This document shows, one piece after another, positions 34,466 to 46,722 of a DNA stretch of 64,000 nucleotides. Position 1 is the stretch's first letter; the number at the start of each line of letters is the position of its first letter. The notes under the pieces were generated by a model that was given only the letters and a program-made list of their open reading frames with translations, was not told the DNA's origin and did not search any database. The stretch comes from Sva-07 sp963774765. Its GTDB lineage: Bacteria; Actinomycetota; Acidimicrobiia; Acidimicrobiales; Ilumatobacteraceae. The stretch lies in the NCBI GenBank assembly GCA_963774765.1, contig CAVZGP010000009.1, positions 434,001 to 498,000 of the forward strand, read 5' to 3'. The translations under genes and the position numbers were made by a program.

Positions 34466-35068
34466 GTGTCCTCCGAGCAGTACTTCGACGACGACCCGAC
34501 GGTGCCGTCGGAGCCGATGATGGTCGACGTGACCCTGCCCGACACGGCGTTCGTCATGGAGACCGATCGCGGTGTGTTCTCCCGCGGCCACCTCGACACC
34601 GCCACGTCGATGTTGTTGCGTGCCGACCTCCCGATCGCGTCGAGGGGCGACCTCTTGGACCTCGGCTGCGGTGCTGGGCCGATCGCGCTCACAATGGCTC
34701 GCCGCTCCCCCGACGCCACGGTGTGGGCCGTCGACGTCAACGCCCGCGCCCGTGACCTGTGCACCCGCAATGCCGAACACAACGCGCTCACGAACATCCG
34801 CGTCGTCGCGCCATCCGAGGTGCCGCAGACCGTACGGTTCGCGACGATCTGGTCGAATCCACCGATCCGCATCGGCAAGGCCGCACTCCACGACCTGCTC
34901 GAGCACTGGCTCGGCCGGCTCGGCACCGCGGGCAGCGCCTCGTTGGTCGTGCAGAAGCACCTCGGTGCCGACTCGCTGCAACGTTGGATGATCGAACTCG
35001 GCTACCGCTGCGACAGAGTCGGCTCGAAGGCCGGCTACCGACTGTTCACCGTGAGAAGCGACCGGTGA
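34466..35068 (+). CDS. Class I SAM methyltransferase, RsmC-like
   Basis: A 200-residue single-domain methyltransferase. DLLDLGCGAGPIALTMARRSPDATVWAVDVN are SAM motifs I and post-I, and TIWSNPPIRIGKAALHDLLEHW is the NPP(I/F)H-type motif IV of the RsmC/MTS family that makes m2G in rRNA. E. coli RsmC has a second N-terminal domain; actinobacterial versions, like this one, have only the catalytic part. GTG 34466 is divergent from def (19 bases). The stop overlaps the next start (GTGA). Confidence 0.8.
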   Translation: MSSEQYFDDDPTVPSEPMMVDVTLPDTAFVMETDRGVFSRGHLDTATSMLLRADLPIASRGDLLDLGCGAGPIALTMARRSPDATVWAVDVNARARDLCTRNAEHNALTNIRVVAPSEVPQTVRFATIWSNPPIRIGKAALHDLLEHWLGRLGTAGSASLVVQKHLGADSLQRWMIELGYRCDRVGSKAGYRLFTVRSDR

Positions 35069-36018
35069 TCGCTCTCGACGCGATCCGTCGCGCGGCCGCC
35101 ACGATCGCACCGGAAGCCGTGGTCACGCCGACGCTGCAGTCCGAACGGTTGAACGCGCTGGTCGGCGCCACCGTGTTCGCCAAGGACGAATCGCAGCAAC
35201 GCGCCGGGGCATTCAAGTTCCGCGGCGCGTTCAACCGTCTCTCGGTCATCCCGATCGCGCATCGACCCCGTGGCGTGGTGGCGGTGTCGTCGGGCAACCA
35301 TGGTGCTGCGGTGGCGTGTGCCGCCCAGATTCTCGGGATCGAGGCGACGGTGCACGTTCCGGAGGATGTTGCCCCTGCCAAGGCTGCCCTGATCGAGCAG
35401 TTCGGTGCCCGCATCGTCATGTTCCACCGGTTGACACCCGACCGGGAAGCAGGGGCACGCCGGCAGGTCGCCGACACCGGCGCGACGTTCGTTCACCCCT
35501 TCGAGGATCCAGTCGTGATGGCCGGCCAGGGAACGGCCGCACTCGAACTCAACGAGCATGCCGGCGCGCTCGATGTACTCCTGGTCCCGATGTCGGGAGG
35601 CGGGTTGATGGCGGGGTGCGCGTCGGCGATGCACCAGCTCGATTCCGGGTGCGAGCTGATCGGGGTGGAGCCCGCCGCGGCCGACGACACGCGCCAGTCG
35701 TTCGCTGCCGGCCACCCGGTGCGGATCGCCCAGCCGGACACGATCGCCGACGGCTTGGCCGTCACCGCCCCGGGCGACGCGACCTTCGCGATCAACAGCG
35801 AACTCGTCGACGACGTGGTGACCGTCAGCGAGAACCAACTGGTGGAGGCGATGCGAGTCGCACGCGACCTGCTCGGCCGACGCCTCGAACCGAGTGGCGT
35901 GGCCGGTCTCGCATCGGTCCTGGCAGACACCTCCCGGTTCCGGAACCGACGAGTCGGCATCATCCTCTCCGGCGGCAACATCGACGACGCCCGCTTCGAC
36001 GCGCTCATCTCGTTCTGA
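35065..36018 (+). CDS. PLP-dependent threonine/serine dehydratase-like enzyme
   Basis: A 317-residue fold-type II PLP enzyme. AGAFKFRGAFNRL holds the PLP lysine, AVSSGNHGAAVACAAQ binds the substrate carboxylate, VLLVPMSGGGLMAGCA is the glycine loop for the PLP phosphate, and the C-terminal GIILSGGNID holds the ring-nitrogen serine region. There is no C-terminal ACT regulatory domain, so it is the catabolic or racemase-like type and not the ilvA biosynthetic form. Threonine dehydratase, serine dehydratase or serine racemase activity are all possible. It is co-translated with the RsmC-like gene (GTGA). Confidence 0.83.
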   Translation: MIALDAIRRAAATIAPEAVVTPTLQSERLNALVGATVFAKDESQQRAGAFKFRGAFNRLSVIPIAHRPRGVVAVSSGNHGAAVACAAQILGIEATVHVPEDVAPAKAALIEQFGARIVMFHRLTPDREAGARRQVADTGATFVHPFEDPVVMAGQGTAALELNEHAGALDVLLVPMSGGGLMAGCASAMHQLDSGCELIGVEPAAADDTRQSFAAGHPVRIAQPDTIADGLAVTAPGDATFAINSELVDDVVTVSENQLVEAMRVARDLLGRRLEPSGVAGLASVLADTSRFRNRRVGIILSGGNIDDARFDALISF

Positions 36019-36036
36019 CTTCGACCGTGAGCGAGG

Positions 36037-36930
36037 TCAGCCGGTGCGCTCGACACACATCTGGACGATGTCCTCGAAGGCCGAGGTGAGAGCGCCCACG
36101 TCGACGGGGACCCGTTCCGACGAACCTCCGTCGATCGAGACGTAGAGGTCCAGCCCAAAACGCTTGGTGACCTCGGCCAGTGCGTGCGGGTCGCATCGGT
36201 TCACGCTGAACGTCAGCGGGATCCGGAGGGTCCCGGCGCCCACCTCACCCGGCAGCGATCCCGCTGGAGCTTCAGCGGCCACGAGAACAGTGCCGGCGAC
36301 ATCGGTGATCTCGATGGTCCGACCGTTGCGGACGGGAACGATCCCGAGGAGTGCCGAGACGTCCCCGTCGGACGTCACGAACGCATCGGTGAGTTCGAGC
36401 TCGGTCTGCGTGTCGACGGCGATCGCTGCACACTGCCTCGCCCTGATCGAGTCGAGGATGTCCGTCCCGGCCACCGGAATTCTCGCTGCTCGTGCGGCGC
36501 CCTGCGCATCGGTGAATTCGACAGCCAACGCTGCTTTGACCGGTTCTGAAGATTCACAGTTCTCCACCGTTCCGAACGGCACCTGAATCGCCACCTGCCG
36601 ACCGGTACGCAACGACGTCGTTCGAGGACGTGATGGCGTGGTGACAAAGAACGTGGCAATCAGTTGCCGCTCGGTCAGCAGCAGATCCTCACCGGACTCG
36701 TTGCGGGTACGGACGTTGATCAGCCCACGATCGATGAGATCCCGCTGCCGTGTGATGATCAATTCAGCGGTGACGCCGTCCAACGGGTCAGCCTGCACCG
36801 GCTCGGAGTCGGACCCGCATGCGGACACACCGAGTGCGACGGTCGCAGCCATGAATACAGCCCGCGACGCGGCGGCTGCGAACGCCCTCTGCACACGATC
36901 CTCGAGTTCGTCGAGCCCCACGTGGCGCAT
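36037..36930 (-). CDS. Putative lipoprotein of unknown function
   Basis: A 297-residue exported protein. The signal region is AAASRAVFMAATVALGVSAC with the lipidated Cys at residue 38 from ATG 36930; the acidic stretch before it (GLDELEDR) is odd for a signal peptide, so a later start is possible. The mature part has several cysteines in C-x-C-free positions and beta-rich repeats (GRQVAIQVPFGTVENCES, TFSVNRCDPHALAEVTKRFG). The final block resembles small actinobacterial secreted proteins without known function. It converges with the PLP dehydratase gene after 18 bases. Confidence 0.62.
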   Translation of the reverse strand: MRHVGLDELEDRVQRAFAAAASRAVFMAATVALGVSACGSDSEPVQADPLDGVTAELIITRQRDLIDRGLINVRTRNESGEDLLLTERQLIATFFVTTPSRPRTTSLRTGRQVAIQVPFGTVENCESSEPVKAALAVEFTDAQGAARAARIPVAGTDILDSIRARQCAAIAVDTQTELELTDAFVTSDGDVSALLGIVPVRNGRTIEITDVAGTVLVAAEAPAGSLPGEVGAGTLRIPLTFSVNRCDPHALAEVTKRFGLDLYVSIDGGSSERVPVDVGALTSAFEDIVQMCVERTG

Positions 36931-37087
36931 TGTGACATTTCGATGTCCCGCCTGAATGCCATGCTGACCCGCGATGTCGGGTGACCCGCTCCACCAGATC
37001 CGTACGCACCAGTCACCAACACCTGCACCACCGCCACACTCACGCTCTGGCGTCCCTGACCCGAGCCGCCGGGCGGCGGCGGGTCGA
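36931..37087. other. Gap between priA and lipoprotein gene, nothing recognised
   Basis: 157 bases without a supported gene. A GC-rich inverted stretch CCGCCGCCCGGCGG (minus strand, near 37070) just after the priA stop could form a short hairpin. No -10 box at the usual spacing precedes the lipoprotein ATG. Confidence 0.4.
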
Positions 37088-38830
37088 TCAGATACGGGCA
37101 GGGTCGACCTCGACGCGGATTCGCGAACCGGATGGACGCTCGGCTTCGTTGAGTGCGAGGCCGAGCGTCGCCCAGTCGGCGGCACGCACGAGGAATCGGT
37201 GCTCGCCGTCCCCGCCGACCTGGACATCGCCCGGGAGCTGCGCAATCACCTCATCGGCACCGGCTCCGGACACGACCGCCAGCGCACCGAACGGCGGCAA
37301 CCCGAGCAACTCGCGGCGGGTACGTTCGCCGGCGAGCACCAGCGAGGGGTCGCCGGTGCGGGCGGCGACGATCACATCGTGATCAGGCGTGAACGTCTGG
37401 ATCATCACCTCGGGTGCGATCCGACCTGCCCGGACGATCAATGCCATCGCCTCTTCGCTCGCCCGGAACCGGGGCGCCAGCATCTCCGAGTCGAACTCCA
37501 AGAACGCGACGACATCGGCCGAGCGGATGCGATGCAGTACAGCCTCGGTGCCCACGTACACGTCAGCCCTCGCCAGCGGTTCGACGTCGGATCCGGTGAC
37601 CGACACGACAGGCCGCGCCGCCGCTGCTTCCAACTCCTCGCGCAACCGGGTCACCCCCGGACGAAGGTTGGCGAACCGAGCGGCCCCGCACGACTGGCAC
37701 ACGGCCGGGCGCGTCGTGCTGCAGCGCCGGCACGCCAGCCGACCGTCGTCGTCGAGACCGACCGCGGCATCGCACGTTTCGCACCGGATCAACGAACGAC
37801 ATGATCGGCAGGCGAGCACCCGGGCGCGCCCGGTGATGTTGCTGACGCACACCACGGTGAGTGCGGGATTGCGGATCCGTTCGATCAGCTCCGAGGTGAC
37901 CAACGAACGCTTCCACGGGTCCTCGTCGGTGCGTCCGACCACGGTGACACGAGGCCAGCCGGCGCGTTCACGAGTCGCAGGCGGATGCACGACACCGCTG
38001 CCTGCGTAGTCGACCACGGCGGTCAGCGTCGGTGTCGGCGACACGAGCACGAACGCCACGCTGGCCCGTCGGCAACGCTCGACCAGCACGTCTCGGGCGT
38101 GCCACGTGGGTGTGCGCTCCTCCTGGTGGGCTTCGTCGTGTTCGTCGAGGAGTACCGCCGCGGCAAGACCAGGGCACGGAGCCCACACCGCCGATCTCGT
38201 GCCGATCACCACGTCGACGCCACCAGCCGCGGCGGCCCAGTCGTCGGGGACGACAGCGACCGAGAGTCCCGCTCGGCGCAGTCGCGTCGCCAACAGCGCC
38301 ACGCCGTCTCGTTCGGGGGCCACGACGAGCGTCGGGCCGACTCCAACTGCTGCGAGCAGCGTTGGCATCACATCGACCCGCGGCGCGAGGCGCAGCACTC
38401 CCCCGCCGTCGGCCAACAACTCACGAGTCGCCGGCGAGACAGGCGCGGGTCTCATTCCGGTGCGGCGGTTCGTCGGCAGGGTGACCACCGCACGCGTCGG
38501 CGATGCGGTGACGAGGAACGGTCGGATCCGACGGGCGGCCCACCGCACCGAGGCCCACTCCGCCAACTCGAACAAGCCCGCGGCGGGTCCGTGGCCGGTC
38601 ACCTTCGCGATCGGCTTCAACGACGCGATCGAACGGCCGTCGGTCGACTCACTCGAGACCGCCGACACCCACCCCCCGATCCGGCGACCGTGCAGTTCGA
38701 CCCGCACGATCGTGCCCACGCGAACATGCGCGGCCAGATCGGGCGGGATCGAGTAGTCGAACTGTTTGTCGAGACCGGTGACGTCCGGGACGACGGTGGC
38801 GACCGATGACGCGTTCGCGACGCCGGTCAC
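37088..38830 (-). CDS. priA: Primosomal protein PriA-like, without Walker A
   Basis: A 580-residue protein. The N-terminal DNA 3'-end binding domain (SVATVVPDVTGLDKQFDYSIP, VGTIVRVELHGRRIGGWV) and the zinc-binding clusters CRSCRSLIRCETCDAAVG and CRRCSTTRPAVCQSCG are intact. Where active PriA has the Walker A GxTGSGKT, this protein reads APRVDVMPTLLAAVGVG, and DEEH is DEHDEAH. Such degenerate PriA is typical of actinobacteria and cannot be an ATP-driven helicase, so it probably works as a replisome-loading scaffold at stalled forks. GTG 38830 is 22 bases after metK in one operon. Confidence 0.9.
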   Translation of the reverse strand: MTGVANASSVATVVPDVTGLDKQFDYSIPPDLAAHVRVGTIVRVELHGRRIGGWVSAVSSESTDGRSIASLKPIAKVTGHGPAAGLFELAEWASVRWAARRIRPFLVTASPTRAVVTLPTNRRTGMRPAPVSPATRELLADGGGVLRLAPRVDVMPTLLAAVGVGPTLVVAPERDGVALLATRLRRAGLSVAVVPDDWAAAAGGVDVVIGTRSAVWAPCPGLAAAVLLDEHDEAHQEERTPTWHARDVLVERCRRASVAFVLVSPTPTLTAVVDYAGSGVVHPPATRERAGWPRVTVVGRTDEDPWKRSLVTSELIERIRNPALTVVCVSNITGRARVLACRSCRSLIRCETCDAAVGLDDDGRLACRRCSTTRPAVCQSCGAARFANLRPGVTRLREELEAAAARPVVSVTGSDVEPLARADVYVGTEAVLHRIRSADVVAFLEFDSEMLAPRFRASEEAMALIVRAGRIAPEVMIQTFTPDHDVIVAARTGDPSLVLAGERTRRELLGLPPFGALAVVSGAGADEVIAQLPGDVQVGGDGEHRFLVRAADWATLGLALNEAERPSGSRIRVEVDPARI

Positions 38831-38852
38831 CGCACCTGGCCCAGAACCGGAC

Positions 38853-40040
38853 TCAGGCGCCGACGGCGCTCTTGAAATCGGCCAGGCGGCTCAGCTCTTC
38901 CCAGGGGAAGCCTGCGCGGCCGAAGTGGCCGTATGCGGCTGAGCGCTTGTAGATCGGACGCTTCAGATCGAGGTCACGCACGATCGCTCCGGGGCGCAAG
39001 TCGAACGTCGAGCGGACGGCAGCCTCGATGGCGGCCGGATCGATGTGCGACGTGCCGAAGGTCTCGACGAGGATGCTCATCGGCTGCGCCATGCCGATGG
39101 CGTAGGCCAGCTGCACCTCGCAGCGATCGGCCGCACCGGAGGCGACGACGTGCTTGGCGACCCAGCGGCCGGCATAGGCGGCCGAACGGTCGACCTTGCT
39201 CGGGTCCTTGCCGGAGAAGGCACCGCCACCATGACGACCCATCCCGCCGTAGGTGTCGACGATGATCTTGCGGCCGGTGAGGCCGGCATCGGCAAAGGGG
39301 CCGCCGCGGACGAACTGCCCGGTCGGGTTGACGTAGATCTCGAAGTCGTCGTCGGCGAAGCGCTCGGGGACCGTCGGACGGATCACCTGGTCGATCAGGT
39401 CGGGGCGGATCACCGTGTCGCGATCGACGCCGTCTTGGTGCTGGGTGCTGATGAGCACGGCTTTCAGCGCCACGGGCCAGCCGTTGTGGTACTCGTAGGT
39501 GACCTGGGTCTTGCCGTCGGGGCGCAGGTACGGCACCTGGCCGGACTTGCGGACCTCGGCGAGGCGCTCGGCGAGGCGGTGCGCCGTCCAGATCGGCAAC
39601 GGCATCAGATCGTCGGTCTCGTTGCAGGCGTAGCCGAACATCATGCCCTGGTCACCAGCACCCTGCAGGTTGAGGATGTCCTCGCCGGACTTGCCGCCGC
39701 GGACTTCCTCGCTCGTGTCGACGCCCTGGGCGATGTCGGGGCTCTGCTCGTCGATCGACACGATGACGCCGCAGGTGTTGCCGTCGAAGCCGTACGTGGC
39801 GTTGTCGTAGCCGATGCCGTTGATGGTCTCGCGGGCGATCTTCGGGATGTCGACGTAGGCCGACGTGGTGATCTCGCCGGCGACGACGCAGAGGCCGGTG
39901 GTCAGCAGCGTCTCGCAGGCCACGCGGCCGTCGGGGTCCTCGGTGAGGATCGCGTCGAGAACGGCGTCGGAGACCTGGTCGGCCATCTTGTCGGGGTGGC
40001 CTTCGGTGACGCTTTCGGAGGTGAACGTGTACGTGCTCAT
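38853..40040 (-). CDS. metK: S-adenosylmethionine synthetase
   Basis: Makes SAM from methionine and ATP. 395 residues. FTSESVTEGHPDKMADQVSD is the ATP-binding start, GAGDQGMMFGYACNET the hexapeptide signature, and GGGAFSGKDPSKVDRSAAY the P-loop-like signature 2. No SAM riboswitch is present; ATG 40040 overlaps the coaBC stop (ATGA), so expression follows coaBC. Confidence 0.98.
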   Translation of the reverse strand: MSTYTFTSESVTEGHPDKMADQVSDAVLDAILTEDPDGRVACETLLTTGLCVVAGEITTSAYVDIPKIARETINGIGYDNATYGFDGNTCGVIVSIDEQSPDIAQGVDTSEEVRGGKSGEDILNLQGAGDQGMMFGYACNETDDLMPLPIWTAHRLAERLAEVRKSGQVPYLRPDGKTQVTYEYHNGWPVALKAVLISTQHQDGVDRDTVIRPDLIDQVIRPTVPERFADDDFEIYVNPTGQFVRGGPFADAGLTGRKIIVDTYGGMGRHGGGAFSGKDPSKVDRSAAYAGRWVAKHVVASGAADRCEVQLAYAIGMAQPMSILVETFGTSHIDPAAIEAAVRSTFDLRPGAIVRDLDLKRPIYKRSAAYGHFGRAGFPWEELSRLADFKSAVGA

Positions 40041-41258
40041 GCAAAGTCCTGTCGATGTGGTGAGCGGATGGAGACGTGTATGTCGATGATGGTGTCGATG
40101 ACGGCCCGAGCGACATCTCGCTTCGATGCGAGGTCGATCTCGACAGGCTCCGCGTCGGGCCGCAACAGCGTAACCGCGTTTGTGTCGTGTGCGAAGCCAA
40201 CCTGCGGTGCGCCGACATCATTGGCGACGATCAGATCGAGGTGCTTCGCGCGGAGTTTCGACGTCGCATTGGCGACCAGATCATCGGTCTCGGCGGCGAA
40301 CCCGACCAGTACCTGACCTGGACGCTTCGCTGCTCCCAGGCCGGCGAGGATGTCCGGTGTCGCCTCGAGCACGATCTCGGGTGCCCCGTCACGCTTCTTG
40401 AGCTTGCCGGGGGCGGCCGCCGTCGGTCGGAAGTCGGCGACGGCAGCGCTCATCACGATGACGTCGTGATCCGCTGAGGCAGTGGTCATGGCGGCGCACA
40501 TCTGCTCGGCGGTCTCGACCTCGACGAGTTGGCAACCGATCGGCGTCGGCAGGGCCACCGTCGACACCAGCGTGACTCGGGCACCACGGGAGGCGGCCTC
40601 CGCGGCGATCGCGTAGCCCTGCTTACCCGAGCTGCGATTGGCGATCACGCGGACGGCATCGATCGGTTCACGGGTACCGCCGGCCGACACGACCACCGAC
40701 ACGCCCGTCGAGGTCACCGGGACCGAGGATGCGTTCGACGGCCGCCACGATGGTTGCTGGATCGGCCAGCCGGCCGGCGCCGACATCGCCACCGGCGAGA
40801 CGACCCGACTCGGGCTCGACGATGTGGACACCTCGGGACCGAAGCACGTCGACGTTGTCGACCACGCTCGGGTGTTCCCACATCTCGGTGTGCATCGCCG
40901 GGCAGACGACCACCGGTGCACGCGTGGCGATCAGGGTGTTGGTGAGCAGATCCGTCGACAGACCCATGCGGTACGCGGCGAGCAGCCGGGCGGTCGCCGG
41001 AGCGACCAGGATGAGGTCGGCGCCCTGTCCGATCTTGGTGTGTGGGATCGGCGTCGTCGCGTTGTCCCACAGTTCGGTCTGTACGGGCTCGGACGCGAGC
41101 GCGCTCAGGGTCGTGCGCCCGATGAAGTGCTCGGCGCCCTCGGTCATGATCGGCACGACGTGAGCGCCGGCATCGACGAGGCGACGACACACCTCGATGG
41201 CCTTGTACGCGGCGATGCCGCCAGTCACCCCCAACACGATGCGCTTGCCTGCGAGCAT
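40037..41258 (-). CDS. coaBC: Bifunctional phosphopantothenoylcysteine synthetase/decarboxylase, interrupted by a one-base frameshift
   Basis: Two steps of coenzyme A synthesis. The CoaC flavoprotein part starts MLAGKRIVLGVTGGIAAYKA and has PAMHTEMWEHPSV (PxMNxxMW-type). The CoaB part continues in another frame: VVVSAGGTREPIDAVRVIANRSSGKQG, SAAVADFRPTA, KLKKRDG and LDLIVAND. One extra base in the GGG at 40719-40721 separates the frames; without it ILGPVTSTGVSVVV joins them and the protein has 406 residues. ATG 41258 follows rpoZ by about 50 bases. An essential gene, so a true break is unlikely. Confidence 0.92.
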
Positions 41259-41310
41259 CAGTGTTCCCCTCCAGCGTTCGTGGGCGGGTCGGTGGTGACC
41301 CGGCCGATGT

Positions 41311-41634
41311 TCAGTCGTCGCCAGCCTCGGCGGCGGCCTCATCAGCGGTCGTTTCGTGCTCGTCGACCTCGGGCTCGTCGGGAACCACCGGAGCTTCGGT
41401 CCAGATGATCTTCTCCTGGGCGATCTCCTCGAAGCCGATCGACAGTGGCTTGCGGGCAACCGACGACACCTGCGGCGGAATCATGTGGCCGAGGCCGTCG
41501 CCGAGCTGATTGAAGTACGAGTTGATGTTGCGGGCCCGACGCGCAGCGAGCGTGACGAGCGTGAACTTCGAGTCGACCTTGTCGAGCAGTTGCTCGATGG
41601 GCGGATTGATCATCGTGTCGTGGTCGAGCGCCAT
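41311..41634 (-). CDS. rpoZ: RNA polymerase omega subunit
   Basis: 107 residues. NPPIEQLLDKVDSKFTLVTLAARRARNINSYFNQLG is the omega core that clamps the beta-prime C-terminus, and KPLSIGFEEIAQEKI the conserved second block; the acidic tail EVDEHETTADEAAAEAGDD is common in actinobacteria. It follows gmk by 12 bases. A TAGGAT (minus, 41649-41644) lies nine bases before the ATG and could be an internal promoter. Confidence 0.96.
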   Translation of the reverse strand: MALDHDTMINPPIEQLLDKVDSKFTLVTLAARRARNINSYFNQLGDGLGHMIPPQVSSVARKPLSIGFEEIAQEKIIWTEAPVVPDEPEVDEHETTADEAAAEAGDD

Positions 41635-41646
41635 AAGCGCAACATC

Positions 41647-42183
41647 CTACCGGGCGCGAGCCGATTCGATGATCTGCAACATCTCCTCGATCGTGTCGGA
41701 GAGATCGTCGTTGACCACGATGTGGTCGGCGAGCGCACGTCCGACGGGCTCTTCGACCTCGGCCTTCTTCAGCCGGGCAAGCACCTTGTCTCCCGGGTCG
41801 CCCCTCCCCCGCAACCGGCGTTCCTGCTCGTCACGCGACGGTGGCACCACGAACAGCAGCAAGGCATCCGGGAACAGACGCTTCACCTGCTGGGCGCCGT
41901 CGACCTCGATCTCGAGCACGACGTCCTGGTCGCTGCCCGGTTCCGGCAGCGGACTGCCGTAGTAGTTGCCGAGGAACTCGGTCCACTCGACGAAGCCACC
42001 CTCGGCGATGTGCTGTTCGAACGTCGCGGTGTCGGTGAACACGTAGGCGTCGGGATCCTCGGACAGCCGACGCTCGCGCGTCGTCCACGATCGGCTCAGC
42101 CACAATCGGTCGTCGCGACGCACGAGCGCGTCGACGATCGTGCCTTTGCCGACCCCGCCGGGGCCCGAAACGACGATGATCAC
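41647..42183 (-). CDS. gmk: Guanylate kinase
   Basis: Phosphorylates GMP to GDP. 178 residues with P-loop SGPGGVGKGT (residues 6-15), RSWTTRERRLSEDPDAYVF (GMP-binding SxTTR), GNYYGSPLPEPGSDQDVVLEIEVDGA and the lid region RLRGRGDPGDKVLARL. The start is GTG 42183 (MIIVVSGPGG); it follows mihF by 11 bases. Confidence 0.96.
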   Translation of the reverse strand: MIIVVSGPGGVGKGTIVDALVRRDDRLWLSRSWTTRERRLSEDPDAYVFTDTATFEQHIAEGGFVEWTEFLGNYYGSPLPEPGSDQDVVLEIEVDGAQQVKRLFPDALLLFVVPPSRDEQERRLRGRGDPGDKVLARLKKAEVEEPVGRALADHIVVNDDLSDTIEEMLQIIESARAR

Positions 42184-42194
42184 GAAGGGCTCGG

Positions 42195-42503
42195 TCAGCC
42201 GAGGAGTTCGAGGAGTTTCGACTTCTGCTGGCTTCCGAGACCCTGCACTCGCCGGTTGTCGGCGATTTCGACGTCTTCCATGATGCGGCGGGCCTTGACC
42301 TTGCCGACGCCGGGAAGCGATTCGAGCAGGGACACGACCTTCAGCTTGCCGACGTTGACGTCGGTGGATGACAGGGCGTCGGCGAGTGACATCGAACCCA
42401 TCTTGAGGCGGGCCTTGATCTGGGCGCGTGCAGCGCGGGCTTCGGCTGCCTTGGCGAGCGCCGCCGTACGCTGCTCGGGGGTCAGCTGTGGAGGAGTAGC
42501 CAT
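42195..42503 (-). CDS. mihF: Integration host factor, actinobacterial type
   Basis: 102-residue nucleoid protein unrelated to proteobacterial IHF. LTPEQRTAALAKAAEARAARAQIKARLKMG is the N-terminal helix and LKVVSLLESLPGVGKVKARRIMEDVEIADNRRVQGLGSQQ the helix-two-turn-helix DNA-binding part. It is found only in actinobacteria and supports the taxonomic placement. AAACTA on plus (42511-42516), that is TAGTTT on minus, ends seven bases before ATG 42503, so mihF-gmk-rpoZ-coaBC-metK-priA can have their own promoter inside the end of pyrD. Confidence 0.96.
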   Translation of the reverse strand: MATPPQLTPEQRTAALAKAAEARAARAQIKARLKMGSMSLADALSSTDVNVGKLKVVSLLESLPGVGKVKARRIMEDVEIADNRRVQGLGSQQKSKLLELLG

Positions 42504-42508
42504 GCTGG

Positions 42509-43413
42509 TCAAACTATCGCGGCAATGTCCGCGAGCCGGGTCAATCCGCGTTCGACCGCCCACTCGATGAGTCCCTGCTGGATCGTCTCCGCAGCTCCGG
42601 GATCGGCGAACGACGCGGTACCGACCTGAACTGCACAAGCGCCGGCCAGGAGGAGTTCGACGGCGTCCCACGCCGACGCGACCCCACCGACGCCGACGAT
42701 GGGGATCTCGGGGAGCGCTCGATGGACGTCGTGGACCGCTCGAACTGCCACCGGGTGGATCGAGCGGCCTGACAGACCGCCGCCACCAGCGCCGAGCGTC
42801 GGCGCAAGTGTGCGAGGGTCATAGGCCAGACCGAGCAGGGTGTTGATACATGTGACTGCTTCCGCGCCCGCGCCCATCACCGCCTCGGCGATGTCGATGA
42901 TTCGATCGGTGTTGGCGCTGAGCTTCGCCCAGCGGGGGCGGCCGCACGCAGCGGTTGCCGCGATCACTTCGGCCGAGAGTGCCCGGTCGTGCGCGAAGAT
43001 CGATCCACGACCTTCGAGATTCGGACACGACAGGTTCACCTCGACCGCCACCACGTTCGCCGGAGCGGCAGCGAGCAGCTGTGCTGCCTTCGCATAGTCG
43101 TCGACGGTTCGACCCCAGATGCTCGCGACGACAGTCGCGCCGCAGGCGACGAGGTCGCCGACGACATTGTCGAGCCAGTACTGAACACCGGGCCCCTGGA
43201 GCCCGACGGCATTCATCATCCCCTGCGGCGTGGGATGCAGCCGGGGCGCGGGATTTCCCGGCCACTCGTATGCAGCGAGCGACTTCGTGACCACCGCCCC
43301 CAACGCGGCCAGGTCCATGTGACCGCCGAGTTCGGTGCCGTAGCCGGCGGTCCCCGAGGCCGTCATCACCGGCGCGTGGAACACGACGCTGCCGACGGTG
43401 ACTCGGGTGTCGA

Positions 43414-43417
<4 letters not shown>
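42509..43417 (-). CDS. pyrD: Dihydroorotate dehydrogenase, class 1B-like catalytic subunit
   Basis: Oxidises dihydroorotate to orotate with FMN. 302 residues. FHAPVMTASGTAGYG, VTKSLAAYEWPGNPAPRLHPTPQGMMNAVGLQ, and EVNLSCPNLEGRG with Cys as active-site base, which marks class 1; ITR-type FMN phosphate site is IPIVGVGGVASAWDAVELLLAGACAVQVGTA. Sequence pattern fits class 1B, which normally needs the PyrK electron-transfer subunit; no pyrK is seen here. GTG 43417 overlaps the carB stop (GTGA). In mycobacteria pyrF is at this spot; pyrF is not in the window. Confidence 0.93.
42511..42516 (-). promoter_or_regulatory. -10 box TAGTTT before mihF
   Basis: TAGTTT on minus ends seven bases before ATG 42503 and lies within the last codons of pyrD. 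It would give a leaderless mihF message separate from the pyr operon. Confidence 0.5.

Positions 43418-46721
<3,304 letters not shown>

Positions 46722-46722
<1 letters not shown>

Noticed and set aside
40037..40100. SAM riboswitch before metK
   Set aside because: metK overlaps the coaBC stop by four bases, leaving no leader.
39045..40316. A 423-codon open frame on plus
   Set aside because: Antisense of metK; no domain signature.
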